A DNA stretch of 52,656 nt from Sphingomonadales bacterium (GTDB lineage Bacteria > Pseudomonadota > Alphaproteobacteria > Sphingomonadales > Sphingomonadaceae). The position numbers and the translations under genes were made by a program. Shown in pieces: positions 17,217 to 26,167 of this stretch. Position 1 is the stretch's first letter; the number at the start of each line of letters is the position of its first letter. A model generated the notes under the pieces. That model was given only the letters and a program-made list of their open reading frames with translations. It was not told where the DNA came from and searched no databases. The stretch spans positions 1 to 52,656 of the forward strand of contig JAIXOE010000011.1 in the NCBI GenBank assembly GCA_027486895.1, in the 5' to 3' direction.

Positions 17217-18510
17217 GTAAGTGCCTTAGCGTCATGCCGCGCGCGTGCCGCCGCTGGAATCCCTTCCACAACGTCACCCCCGCATCGCCCGGGCTATATG
17301 CGCCCCACGGTGTCCCAGCGGGCGCATTCCATTCCCCTTCATCCGAATTTTCTACCGGCACATTGAGGTAAGAACCTTTGCTTTCGTCGTTGCGTAAATG
17401 CACCGCCAGAAATGCGGAGATAAAATGCAGGTTAATCGCATTGATCCGGTCTCGTCGCCAGATCGGGTCTTCGAACCAGTCCATGTCCCAAACCGACCCG
17501 CGCATTTCACGCGGCGCCGGGTTGAGCGCAATCGAATGGCCTGCTTGCTTGTAGGTGAGCAAGTAGCGGTCCGCATTTACGGCGCCACCAAAGACAGCCA
17601 GCGCGCCCGTTTTATAGTCAACAGTAAAGTCGCTATCGCCCTGAATTAGAAGCAGCGGCGCCGTTAGCGCGGCGAGGCCATCTGCACCCCATGCGCTACT
17701 TGGAGCGCCTCCAGCGGGTGCCAATGCCACAATAGCCCTAACACCTGCCAATTTCACTGCATCGGCATCTGCGCCGCCCCGCGCTGATCTCTTTAACGCC
17801 CCGCCTGCAACCAGCCCCATATTCGGCCCCAGCGGGTCAAGCGTTGCGCCGCCTGCGGTCAGTACGCCATAACCGCCCTGAGAGTAACCGATAAGCGCGA
17901 CATTATCCGGATCGATCAGTTCCCCCAAATAGTCCCGCAGCTGACTGGCCACAAAAACGATGTCGCGCGGTCGGTTAAAATTCGGTGCAGCGCGAGTGGT
18001 GGTGGTGGTGGATACGACGTAAGGATTTGGGTCGCGATGATGAATTGCAGCAACGACATAGCCTTTTGACGCAAGGTTCTCGGTCAACCACGTCATGACT
18101 GCGGGATTATTGCTATAGCCATGGCTGATGATCACCAAAGGATGCCTGTTACCAGCAGCCTTCGCGCCGCCAATCGCAAGGCCCTCTTGCGTGAAATTTA
18201 CCGGCGGAAGCGGTGGCTCGGCCCATAGACTTCCACGATAGGTAACGGTCTTTTTGCCGTTTTTGACCGACGCCGGATACCAGATATCCACCTGTAATTT
18301 ACGATCGTGGTTAGGAACCACAGCGCCGCTAGAATCTCCATTTTCGACATCCGGCTGATCCTGATGCGTGAACGTGACGGAGCGAAAGCCAACGCCGTAA
18401 TTGCCCAATGCAGCTAGTTCTGGGGCATCTGCACTGGGGACGCTGGGAACGCCAGCGTATATAGGGGCACTCAGCAAAATCAGAATGGAAGCAACAATAC
18501 GCCTTATCAT
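17200..18510 (-). CDS. Secreted alpha/beta hydrolase (dienelactone hydrolase / PAF-acetylhydrolase-like)
   Basis: This 436-residue protein begins with a signal peptide (MIRRIVASILILLSAPIYAG), so it acts in the periplasm or outside. The hydrolase fold shows the oxyanion region VIISHGYSNN, the nucleophile elbow GYSQGG (S210), an acid in IQGDSDF (D292 or D294) and the histidine in KQAGHS (H325). The overall plan resembles the bacterial platelet-activating-factor acetylhydrolase / dienelactone hydrolase superfamily; substrate unknown, probably an ester. ATG 18510 overlaps the LysR stop by 4 bases, so it is translationally coupled to that regulator and lies at the end of the second N-methyl operon. 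Such a protein could release acyl chains from a betaine-type lipid or hydrolyse a choline/carnitine ester, but this is inference. Confidence 0.8.
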   Translation of the reverse strand: MIRRIVASILILLSAPIYAGVPSVPSADAPELAALGNYGVGFRSVTFTHQDQPDVENGDSSGAVVPNHDRKLQVDIWYPASVKNGKKTVTYRGSLWAEPPLPPVNFTQEGLAIGGAKAAGNRHPLVIISHGYSNNPAVMTWLTENLASKGYVVAAIHHRDPNPYVVSTTTTTRAAPNFNRPRDIVFVASQLRDYLGELIDPDNVALIGYSQGGYGVLTAGGATLDPLGPNMGLVAGGALKRSARGGADADAVKLAGVRAIVALAPAGGAPSSAWGADGLAALTAPLLLIQGDSDFTVDYKTGALAVFGGAVNADRYLLTYKQAGHSIALNPAPREMRGSVWDMDWFEDPIWRRDRINAINLHFISAFLAVHLRNDESKGSYLNVPVENSDEGEWNAPAGTPWGAYSPGDAGVTLWKGFQRRHARGMTLRHLPKAPN

Positions 18511-19496
18511 GCCATCAACTCCTCACCTTCGACCGAAGCAGATGGCCAAGCCAGTTGCTGCGCCATCCATGGATATTCATCGATTAGCGGTGGGAAGGTT
18601 TGTTCTTGCAAAATCTGCTGGCACAAAGCCGCTGTTAGGCTGGGAATATCCCCCAATTCATCGATCCGCGCGACGACCTGAATCGACCGTGAAAACCGCC
18701 CCCTGGTCATTGGCTCGGCCCGCAATTGGGAAAGCAGTTCCGGAACCGCGGCCAAGCAGACTGGAGTGGTAATCGTCCAACCAAGTCCGGCTGCCACCAA
18801 TGCCAATTGCTGATGCGACGATTCCACTTCAACCGTCTGCGGAAGTTTCAGCTTCATCCGAACAATCTGGCGCTCGATCTGCTGCCCTGTTCCCGTAAGC
18901 CGCGAGAACCGGATGAACGGCAACGACGACGGCAAGCCGACAATATCCAGTGGCTCTCGAAAATCTTTAGGAAAAACAAGAATGAAGCTTTCCTCAAACA
19001 CCGGGTGCAGTTCCACTGTATCGCGATGCTCAAGATTGAAGCTACCGGTTACGAGCATATCAATATCCCGCGCCAGAAACTCGCCCTGATGCTCCATGGA
19101 GATACCAGATCGAATATTCCACCGTTCCGCCCGCGATCCGAGACTATGCAAAATGGGTGCTGTCAGCTGGTTGGCAAGGCTGAACGACATCGCGACCGTA
19201 ATGCTTGATATTGGCAAGCTTGCGCCTTCGCGGACTTCGTCATAGGCCAGTCGGGCATGGGCAATTAGCTTTTGTCCGCGCGCGAACAACGACTTGCCGC
19301 TGGCCGTTAGGCCCAATGGCCGCATCGTGCGGTCAAATAACGACGCCCCGATACCAGCTTCCAGCTTCGCAATTGTCTGTGAAACCGCCGATTGTGTTAC
19401 CTGCAAATGGGCCGCGCATTGCGACATGCCGCCAAGCTCGACGGTCATCACGAATACCTCGAGTGCGTGCAGATCAAATTCTTGTGGCAGTTTCAT
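18507..19496 (-). CDS. LysR-family transcriptional regulator
   Basis: This 329-residue regulator has an N-terminal winged helix-turn-helix (HALEVFVMTVELGGMSQCAA, then VTQSAVSQTIAKLEAGIG) and a LysR effector-binding domain. ATG 19496 has the strong ribosome-binding site GGGAGGG at 19504-19510. It belongs to a different LysR subgroup from the 6337-7251 protein. Placed between a BCCT transporter gene and a secreted hydrolase gene, all on the minus strand, it probably responds to a substrate or product of this catabolic region. Inverted repeats just upstream (19521-19602) look like its own operator. The last 4 bases overlap the hydrolase start. Confidence 0.87.
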   Translation of the reverse strand: MKLPQEFDLHALEVFVMTVELGGMSQCAAHLQVTQSAVSQTIAKLEAGIGASLFDRTMRPLGLTASGKSLFARGQKLIAHARLAYDEVREGASLPISSITVAMSFSLANQLTAPILHSLGSRAERWNIRSGISMEHQGEFLARDIDMLVTGSFNLEHRDTVELHPVFEESFILVFPKDFREPLDIVGLPSSLPFIRFSRLTGTGQQIERQIVRMKLKLPQTVEVESSHQQLALVAAGLGWTITTPVCLAAVPELLSQLRAEPMTRGRFSRSIQVVARIDELGDIPSLTAALCQQILQEQTFPPLIDEYPWMAQQLAWPSASVEGEELMA

Positions 19497-19671
19497 GCAG
19501 CAACCCTCCCAAGCGTGCAGGCATAGCCAATGGCTAATATTACCTCAGCTAATGGCTATGCGACACGGTTGGTAATAGTGCTATGCATTTTCGACATAGC
19601 CAGATTATGAGTCAAGTGCGTTGCAGGCTTGCATCACTTTGCTGAACATCGCCCAGCGGTGAAATGTTAGC
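19497..19671. promoter_or_regulatory. LysR promoter region with repeated CATAGCCA / TGGCTATG elements
   Basis: In this 175-base region upstream of the LysR gene, GCATAGCCA (19521-19529) and TGGCTATGC (19553-19561) form a 9-base perfect inverted repeat. A further palindrome, GCTATG at 19580-19585 and CATAGC at 19595-19600, has the T-N11-A spacing of LysR sites. Read on the minus strand, the last element is GGCTATGTCGAAAATGC, which matches the 7348-7363 element with one inserted base. CTAATATTA lies at 19534-19542. The region probably holds an autoregulatory LysR operator. A clear terminator for the upstream BCCT gene is not visible. Confidence 0.6.
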
Positions 19672-21255
19672 TTAGATTTCGCCGCCGCAGTCCGGATTGC
19701 GATGCAGCGCCAATAATCCTCTCAGCGTGCCCAGACACATGCACAGCAAAACCAAAGTCAGCGGCAAGCCGGTGGCAATTGCACCGGCCTGAAGCGAAGT
19801 GAGCCCTCCACTGAGTAAAAGAACAACACCAATGCCGCCCACTGCGACCAACCAGATGGTCTTTTGCCGAAGCAGCGTATCGGTGCGTCCGCCCGCGGTC
19901 ATGGTATCTATCACCAAAGTGCCCGAGTCCCAGCCCGTCACAAAAAATATCAGGATCAAGCCAATGGCAACAAAGGACGTGACCTGCGCCCAAGGTAAAG
20001 TGCCGAGCAGCACAAATAGCTGCGTATCGAGTGACGCTTTGCTCAAGTCTGCACCATTGCCAGCCACGATTTGCGCGATGCTTGCGTCACCAAAAATCGT
20101 CAGCCACAAGATGCCAAGCAGGCTGGGCGCGATCATCGCCCCGGCGATGAATTCACGCACTGTCCGGCCCAATGAAATACGGGCCATGAACATACCCACA
20201 AACGGTGCCCAGCTGATCCACCACGCCCAATAATAGACCGACCAGTCGTTATAAAAGCCGGTATCGGTGCGGCCAACCGGGTTCGATAATGCCGGCAGAA
20301 ATTTGAGATAGTTGAATATATTGGTCGCAAGATCACCCATGAGCTGAAGCGTGGAACCAGTGGTCAGCACAAACACCAACAAAGCAAAGGCAACCCACAT
20401 GTTGACCTCGCTCAAAATGCGGATGCCACGATCAATGCCGCCCCGGATCGACATAAACGTAATTCCCGCCATTACCGCAATCAACGCCAGGATTGTGAGT
20501 GACGAGCTTGTTATCCCGTACAGGTAGACGATCCCCGCCATCGCTTGCTGCGCGCCAAGCCCAAGAGACGTGGCAAGCCCGAAGATGGTCGCAAGCACCG
20601 CAAGCACTTCAATCACATCGCCTGTGCGACCCCAAACAGCCTTTCCGAACATGGGGTAGAATGCCGACCGCATCGACAAGGGCATGTTGAAATCAAAGCT
20701 GAAGACCGCAAGCGCGAGACCGGTGACCGCGAAAATGGCCCACGGATGTAGCGCCCAATCAAAGATCGTGGCTGCCATCGCGATGCTGCGTGCGGCCTGT
20801 GCGTCGCCAACAGCGCCGCCCAACGGAGCTGCCGGACCACCAGCCATTGAAGATGTGAAATGGGTTACAGGCTCACCCACGCCATAGAAAACCAACCCGA
20901 TGCCCATGCCAGCGCCAAACAGCATCGCAAACCACGATAACCGCGAATAGTCAGGCACCGCTCCTTTACCGCCTAATCGGATTTTACCGAGAGGCGACAC
21001 TGCGACGACAACGCAAAATAGCAAAAGCAAATTGCCCGACATCATGAAGAACCAGTCAAAATGGGCAACCGCGCCGCTGCGCAAGCCTGCAAACAGGTCC
21101 GCCGATGCTTTTGGCGCAAACAGGCTAAATAGGATCACCGCGAGCGAAATGAATGCCGTCGGAAAAAAGACAGCAGGATTGATATGCATCCCACCCCAAT
21201 GGCGATTGGATTGACCGTAGTTTCCCAGATCTATTGCTTTCTCCCAATCCGCCAT
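19672..21255 (-). CDS. BCCT-family betaine/carnitine/choline transporter
   Basis: This 527-residue membrane protein has about 12 hydrophobic segments and the family signature WSVYYWAWWISWAPFVGMFMAR, whose tryptophans form the trimethylammonium-binding aromatic box (as in BetP and CaiT). GAGMGIGLVFYGVGEP in TM3 is the usual substrate-site loop. The N- and C-terminal tails are short, with no long osmosensory tail as in BetP, which favours nutrient uptake over osmoprotection. ATG 21255 has GGGGAGGG directly upstream. It lies between soxG and the LysR gene on the same strand, so it likely imports the quaternary amine that the operon degrades. Glycine betaine is the simplest guess. Confidence 0.93.
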   Translation of the reverse strand: MADWEKAIDLGNYGQSNRHWGGMHINPAVFFPTAFISLAVILFSLFAPKASADLFAGLRSGAVAHFDWFFMMSGNLLLLFCVVVAVSPLGKIRLGGKGAVPDYSRLSWFAMLFGAGMGIGLVFYGVGEPVTHFTSSMAGGPAAPLGGAVGDAQAARSIAMAATIFDWALHPWAIFAVTGLALAVFSFDFNMPLSMRSAFYPMFGKAVWGRTGDVIEVLAVLATIFGLATSLGLGAQQAMAGIVYLYGITSSSLTILALIAVMAGITFMSIRGGIDRGIRILSEVNMWVAFALLVFVLTTGSTLQLMGDLATNIFNYLKFLPALSNPVGRTDTGFYNDWSVYYWAWWISWAPFVGMFMARISLGRTVREFIAGAMIAPSLLGILWLTIFGDASIAQIVAGNGADLSKASLDTQLFVLLGTLPWAQVTSFVAIGLILIFFVTGWDSGTLVIDTMTAGGRTDTLLRQKTIWLVAVGGIGVVLLLSGGLTSLQAGAIATGLPLTLVLLCMCLGTLRGLLALHRNPDCGGEI

Positions 21256-21284
21256 TGCACCCTCCCCAAGGTTTCAAGCAACTG

Positions 21285-21791
21285 TCAATGGCTGGCCGCC
21301 GCCGTGAATGCCGCCCATAGCCATGCAGCAAAACTGCGCCAAACCTCGACATGGAAACGGTCTTCATCATCTCGGATGATTATGATTTCGACCGTCTCAT
21401 AAATTGTCCGCGTGGCGCGGCCGACAACGAAATTGTCGAGATTAAGCGGGCAACCTGTCATCAGCAGTTCCGCTGCGCGCGGTCCTTCGACCACGAGGCA
21501 TATCGACCGATCGCTGATGTCTGTGATGGCAACCGGCAAACCCGCACCCGATGGAATTGTCGCGCTGACTTCTGCACGCAGCAACCATTCGTCGGGGCCA
21601 AGGCAAGCAATCCCGCCCTCAGTCGCGCCAATTTTCTTGGGCACTTTTACGTTGAGCAAGGTTTCCAGAGTTTGCGCAGTCCGCGCCCGCAGCGAATATC
21701 GATTCTGCGGCGCTGCAAGGCTAATCGTAACCCCCTCAGCGATAAATGGCGTCGAAGGAACAGGTTCGTTCCTTATGAGGACGTCAGACAT
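21285..21791 (-). CDS. soxG: Sarcosine oxidase, gamma subunit (second copy)
   Basis: This 168-residue gamma-subunit homologue has the family segments CLGPDEWLLRAE, AITDISDRSICLVVEGPRAAELL and GCPLNLD. The ATG at 21791 is preferred (MSDVLIRNEP) because it follows GGAAGGAG at about 21799-21806 and overlaps the soxA stop by only 8 bases; an upstream ATG at 21815 would cost 32 bases of overlap. This copy is closer to textbook SoxG than the one at 16725-17216. It is followed at 21255 by the BCCT gene after a 29-base gap. Confidence 0.9.
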   Translation of the reverse strand: MSDVLIRNEPVPSTPFIAEGVTISLAAPQNRYSLRARTAQTLETLLNVKVPKKIGATEGGIACLGPDEWLLRAEVSATIPSGAGLPVAITDISDRSICLVVEGPRAAELLMTGCPLNLDNFVVGRATRTIYETVEIIIIRDDEDRFHVEVWRSFAAWLWAAFTAAASH

Positions 21792-24645
21792 GCAGCCGCG
21801 CTCCTTCCGCATCATAAAAAACCATGCCGCTCACTTTCGCCTCATGCGTTTTGCCCGGCATCGGAATATATAGCGTATCGCCCATCATCCCTTGCCCACC
21901 GGCCACTAAGGCAAGAGCAATCGACCGACCAAGCGCTTCGCTCCAATAAGAAGACGTCACATGGCCAATCATTGTCATCGGGATCGGCTGGCGCGGATCG
22001 GCAACAATCTGCGCGCCTTCTTCCAAAACGACATTCGGATCATCGGTTAGTAGACCGACCAACTGCTTACGGCCCGACGCAACAATATCAGGCCGCGCCA
22101 TTGATCGTTTGCCGACAAAGTCTGGCTTTTTCTTGCCTACCGCCCAATCGAGGCCTGCATCAAATGGGGTTACTGTGCCGTCGGTATCTTGCCCCACGAT
22201 GATGAAGCCTTTTTCGGCGCGCAGCACGTGCATAGCCTCCGTGCCGTAGGGCGTGATGTTATATCTCGCGCCCTCCGCCATCAACCGTTCCCACAATGCG
22301 CGGCCATAAGCGGTCGGCACGTTGATTTCAAAACCCAGTTCACCAGTGAAACTCACCCGGAACAGGCGCGTTGGAATGCCGCAGATTGTTCCTTCGCGGA
22401 TCGCCATATGCGGGAAAGCGTCGGCGGACAGGTCAATGCCGTCCACCAAAGGTTCCAATAATTTACGCGCATTCGGACCTTGCAGCGCAATGACGGCATA
22501 TTGCTCGGTCGTGCTGGTTAGCCAAACATCAAGATCAGGCCATTCGGTCTGGAGATAATCCTCCATCATGTTCAGCACTCGCGCGGCGCCGCCGGTCGTG
22601 GTGGTCAAATGAAAGCGGTCAGGAGCCAACCGCGCCGAAACACCGTCATCGGTGATGAAGCCATCCTCTTTCAAAAGCAGCCCATAACGGCAACGCCCTG
22701 GCTCAAGCGCTTTCCAAGGGTTGGTGTACATACGGTTGAGGAATTCCGCTGCATCCGGGCCAACGACTTCAATCTTGCCCAAGGTCGACGCATCAAAGAT
22801 GCCGAGTGACGACCGTACAGCAACGCATTCGCGGTTAACCGCCGCGTGCATGTCCTCACCCATTTTGGGGAAGTAACGCGCGCGCCGCCATTGGGCGACC
22901 AGTTCGAACACCGCGCCATTTTCGTCGGCCCAGCCGTCGATATTGGTCGTCCGCGTCGGTTGAAACAATGCACCCTTCGCATGGCCCGCCAACGCGCCAA
23001 AAGTCTGCGGCGTATAAGGCGGGCGAAAGCTTGTGAGGCCAATATCAGTGACCGGCTTGGCCAGCGCCGTCGATGCAATCTGCAAGCCATTGAGGTTCGA
23101 TGTCTTGCCCTGATCGGTCGCCATGCCGTTCGTCGTGTAGCGTTTGATATGTTCAATAGACCGAAAGCCCTCACGCACCGCCAGCTTGATGTCTTTCGCA
23201 GTGACATCATTCTGGAAGTCGACAAAGGCCTTGATCCGGCTTTGGTCCTTTAGTGTCGGCAACACATCAATGATCGCGCCGCTGCCAAAATCCCAGTCGC
23301 CTGAACACGCCCCGGCACAGCGAACATTCTCGTTCGGTTGATCGGGAACATAAGCGCCGATGTCATCGCGCCATGCAAGCGAGCCTTTGCTGTGCGACCA
23401 CAAATGCACGCTGGGCGTCCAACCACCTGCCATCAACAGCGTATCGCAATCCATGCGCGCGCTGAGATTATCGCCATTATTGCATATCTGGATGGATGTG
23501 ACCTGATGCCTACCATTTACGCCAGTGACGCTATGGTTCAGGTAAACCTTGATATCCAAGCGGTCCGCTTCTTGCGTTAGCGCGCTATCCACGTCTTTGC
23601 GCACATCGATAATCGCTTTTATGCCGACACCCGCTTTCGCCAACGCGAACACATCGTGCCAGCCGCTGTCATGTGCGGCCATAAGCGCGACCGACCTGCC
23701 AACCGCAACGCCGTATCGATTGGCAAAAACCTTCGCGGCGGACGACAGCATTACGCCGGGCGTGTCGTTGCCGTCAAAAACGAGAGGTCGTTCAATCGCA
23801 CCTTGCGCAAGCACCACTTCGCCTGCCCGTATGCGCCATAGTTTTTCGCGCGGGCTGTCCGAATTGTCCGGCGAGTGATCGGTCAACCGCTGCACCGCGC
23901 CAATAAAGTTGTCGTGATAATAGCCGAACGCGGTGGTGCGGGCGAGTATCGTGACATTGGGCGCATCGATTAGCGCTTTGCGACTGCGCTCCAACCACGG
24001 CCACAACGATGGATCGGCCAAAGCGCCGCCGCCAAGTTCATCCTGTTCATCGATCAGGAATATGCGCTTGTTCGAACCCATAACCTCCAATGCGGTATCA
24101 ATTCCGGCGGGTCCGGCGCCAACAATCAACAGATCGCAATGGGCATAGGTTGATGCATAAGTGTCAGGGTCTTCGGCAGTCGGTGCATCGCCAAGCCCCG
24201 CCATTTTCCGGATCGCTGGTTCATACAGCTTCTCCCAAAAGGAACGCGGCCACATGAAGGTTTTGTTATAAAAACCGGCCGGAAAAAACATACCAAGCCG
24301 GTCGTTGATCGCGCCAAAATCGCGCTTTAGCGACGGCCACCGATTTTGGCTGAACGCATTCAATCCGGCGTGAATTTCGACGTTCGTCGCGCGCAAATTG
24401 GGGGTGAAGCGACCCGCGCCCCGATCTACCGATATGAGGGCGTTTGGCTCCTCACTGCCCGCTGCCATGACTCCGCGCGGGCGGTGATATTTGAACGATC
24501 GGCCAAACAGGGTAACGCCATTGGCTAACAGCGCCGACGCCAGCGTGTCGCCAGCAAAGCCCTGATAGGTCTTACCGTCAAAGCTGAACTGAACAGACTG
24601 ACCCCGGTCAACGCGCCCGCCGGTTTCAAGACGAAAGCCACTCAT
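21784..24645 (-). CDS. soxA: Sarcosine oxidase, alpha subunit (second copy)
   Basis: This 953-residue alpha subunit has an N-terminal ferredoxin-fold domain without cluster cysteines (FDGKTYQGFAGDTLASALLA, FKYHRPRGVM). An NAD-binding domain (LLIVGAGPAGIDTALEVM, about residues 173-190) carries the glycine-rich motif, and a C-terminal GcvT domain (GKIEVVGPDAAEFLNRMYTN, LGFEINVPTAYG, VLRAEKGFIIVGQDTDGT) uses tetrahydrofolate. ATG 24645 overlaps the soxD stop by 4 bases. Compared with the copy at 13994, it has a longer N-terminus and an extra stretch after the NAD domain. The two copies share order and motifs but differ throughout, which points to old duplication or separate acquisition. Confidence 0.95.
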   Translation of the reverse strand: MSGFRLETGGRVDRGQSVQFSFDGKTYQGFAGDTLASALLANGVTLFGRSFKYHRPRGVMAAGSEEPNALISVDRGAGRFTPNLRATNVEIHAGLNAFSQNRWPSLKRDFGAINDRLGMFFPAGFYNKTFMWPRSFWEKLYEPAIRKMAGLGDAPTAEDPDTYASTYAHCDLLIVGAGPAGIDTALEVMGSNKRIFLIDEQDELGGGALADPSLWPWLERSRKALIDAPNVTILARTTAFGYYHDNFIGAVQRLTDHSPDNSDSPREKLWRIRAGEVVLAQGAIERPLVFDGNDTPGVMLSSAAKVFANRYGVAVGRSVALMAAHDSGWHDVFALAKAGVGIKAIIDVRKDVDSALTQEADRLDIKVYLNHSVTGVNGRHQVTSIQICNNGDNLSARMDCDTLLMAGGWTPSVHLWSHSKGSLAWRDDIGAYVPDQPNENVRCAGACSGDWDFGSGAIIDVLPTLKDQSRIKAFVDFQNDVTAKDIKLAVREGFRSIEHIKRYTTNGMATDQGKTSNLNGLQIASTALAKPVTDIGLTSFRPPYTPQTFGALAGHAKGALFQPTRTTNIDGWADENGAVFELVAQWRRARYFPKMGEDMHAAVNRECVAVRSSLGIFDASTLGKIEVVGPDAAEFLNRMYTNPWKALEPGRCRYGLLLKEDGFITDDGVSARLAPDRFHLTTTTGGAARVLNMMEDYLQTEWPDLDVWLTSTTEQYAVIALQGPNARKLLEPLVDGIDLSADAFPHMAIREGTICGIPTRLFRVSFTGELGFEINVPTAYGRALWERLMAEGARYNITPYGTEAMHVLRAEKGFIIVGQDTDGTVTPFDAGLDWAVGKKKPDFVGKRSMARPDIVASGRKQLVGLLTDDPNVVLEEGAQIVADPRQPIPMTMIGHVTSSYWSEALGRSIALALVAGGQGMMGDTLYIPMPGKTHEAKVSGMVFYDAEGARLHV

Positions 24646-24914
24646 CGACGCGGTTCCCCGGCTTTATATGTTGTTTCAAATTTATCGGTCACAGTATCGC
24701 GTACCGCGTTGAAGAAACGGCCGCAGCCATGCACATGCCGCCAGCGTTCATGATGGCGCCCGCGCGGATTGGCGCGAATGAAAAGATACGCCTCCCACTC
24801 TTCGTCGCTTTGGCTCGACGGGTCCAATGGGCGGGCAACATGCGCTTGTCCGGCATTGGCAAACTCAATCTCGGGGCGCTTCTCGTCGCAATAAGGGCAA
24901 TGAATTAAGATCAT
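24642..24914 (-). CDS. soxD: Sarcosine oxidase, delta subunit (second copy)
   Basis: This 90-residue zinc-binding subunit has CPYCDEKRPEIEF at residues 6-18, with C6 and C9 as zinc ligands. The conserved core FIRANPRG ... RWRHVHGCGRFF follows, with the other ligands among its H and C residues. It is closer to the family consensus than the 13734-13997 copy. The ATG at 24914 shares one base with the soxB stop, and the stop overlaps soxA (ATGA). Confidence 0.94.
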   Translation of the reverse strand: MILIHCPYCDEKRPEIEFANAGQAHVARPLDPSSQSDEEWEAYLFIRANPRGRHHERWRHVHGCGRFFNAVRDTVTDKFETTYKAGEPRR

Positions 24915-26167
24915 CAGTGTGCCACCGCCGCCGCTGCCGCCTCATCAATCAATCGACCATTGCGGAAGCGGTCGAGATTGAATGGAGCATTGATGGGATG
25001 CGGTTCGTCCTTTGCCATTGTGTAAGCCAGCAAATCGCCTGCCCCAGGCGTCGCCTTAAAGCCGCCAGTGCCCCAGCCGCAGTTGACATAGAGTCCCTTG
25101 ACCGGTGTCTTGCCCAATATCGGTGAACGGTCGGGCGTTACATCGACAATCCCGCCCCATGTCCGCAACATCCGCATCCGCCGGTAAATCGGAAAAATCT
25201 CGCAAATAGCGGCCAGCGTATGTTCCACAATATGCAGCGCCCCGCGTTGTGAGTAGCTGACATATTGATCCGTTCCAGCGCCAATCACCAACTCACCTTT
25301 GTCAGACTGGCTCATATAGGCATGCACGGTATTTGACATAACGACGCAAGGGAACGTAGGTTTGATAGGTTCGGAAACGAGCGCTTGCAGAGGATAGCTT
25401 TCGAGCGGAAAATCCAGCCCGGCCATTTGCATGACCACCGAAGTGTTACCTGCCGCCGACACGCCGACACGTTTTGAGGCGATATAGCCTCGCGTCGTCT
25501 CAACGCCCTCGACTGCGCCATCGGCACCACTCCGGATGCCCGTTACGGCGCAATTCTGAATAATATCGACACCCAAGGCAGCAGCCGCACGGGCATAGCC
25601 CCAGGCCACCGAGTCATGCCGCGCGGTGCCGCCGCGCCGCTGCAGCGCCGCGCCGAGGACCGGATGCCGCGCGTCGGGCGAAATGTTCAAAGGCGGGCAA
25701 TAGGCCTTGGCCTGCTCTGGTGTCAGCCATTCATTATCAACGCCATTGAGACGGTTCGCATTGATATGCCGTTGAAGGCTTTGCACATCATGCACATTGT
25801 GCGCGAGCATCATGACGCCGCGCTTGGAATACATGACGTTGTAGTTGAGTTCCTGGCTCAAGCCGTCCCAAAGCTTCACCGCGTGATCATAAAGATGCGC
25901 GCTTTCATCATAGAGATAGTTAGACCGGATAATCGTTGTGTTACGCCCGGTATTGCCGCCGCCGATCCAGCCTTTTTCAAGCACAGCGACATTGGTAATT
26001 CCATATTTTTTGGCGAGATAATAAGCAGCCCCAAGACCATGCCCGCCACCGCCGACGATAATGGCATCATAAGCCGGTTTTGGTGCCGCGTCGGGCCATT
26101 GTTCAGGCCAATCCTGATGTCCGCCAAGCGCTTTGGCGAAGAGGCTGAAAGCACTGAAACGGGTCAT
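24914..26167 (-). CDS. soxB: Sarcosine oxidase, beta subunit (second copy)
   Basis: This 417-residue beta subunit has the FAD-binding motif YDAIIVGGGGHGLGAAYYLA, GWIGGGNTGRNTTIIRSNY, the RRGGTARHDSVAWGYA segment with the histidine expected to carry covalent FMN, and GGWGTGGFKATPGAG-type C-terminal residues (NCGWGTGGFKATPGAG). It catalyses oxidative demethylation of sarcosine to glycine. ATG 26167 overlaps the Rieske stop by 4 bases (ATGA), so the demethylase and the oxidase are coupled. It shares its closest family with the 12478-13734 protein. Confidence 0.95.
   Translation of the reverse strand: MTRFSAFSLFAKALGGHQDWPEQWPDAAPKPAYDAIIVGGGGHGLGAAYYLAKKYGITNVAVLEKGWIGGGNTGRNTTIIRSNYLYDESAHLYDHAVKLWDGLSQELNYNVMYSKRGVMMLAHNVHDVQSLQRHINANRLNGVDNEWLTPEQAKAYCPPLNISPDARHPVLGAALQRRGGTARHDSVAWGYARAAAALGVDIIQNCAVTGIRSGADGAVEGVETTRGYIASKRVGVSAAGNTSVVMQMAGLDFPLESYPLQALVSEPIKPTFPCVVMSNTVHAYMSQSDKGELVIGAGTDQYVSYSQRGALHIVEHTLAAICEIFPIYRRMRMLRTWGGIVDVTPDRSPILGKTPVKGLYVNCGWGTGGFKATPGAGDLLAYTMAKDEPHPINAPFNLDRFRNGRLIDEAAAAAVAH

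Noticed and set aside
21351-22202. 283-codon + strand open frame opposite soxG/soxA
   Set aside because: Composition typical of reverse-complement coding sequence; no motif.
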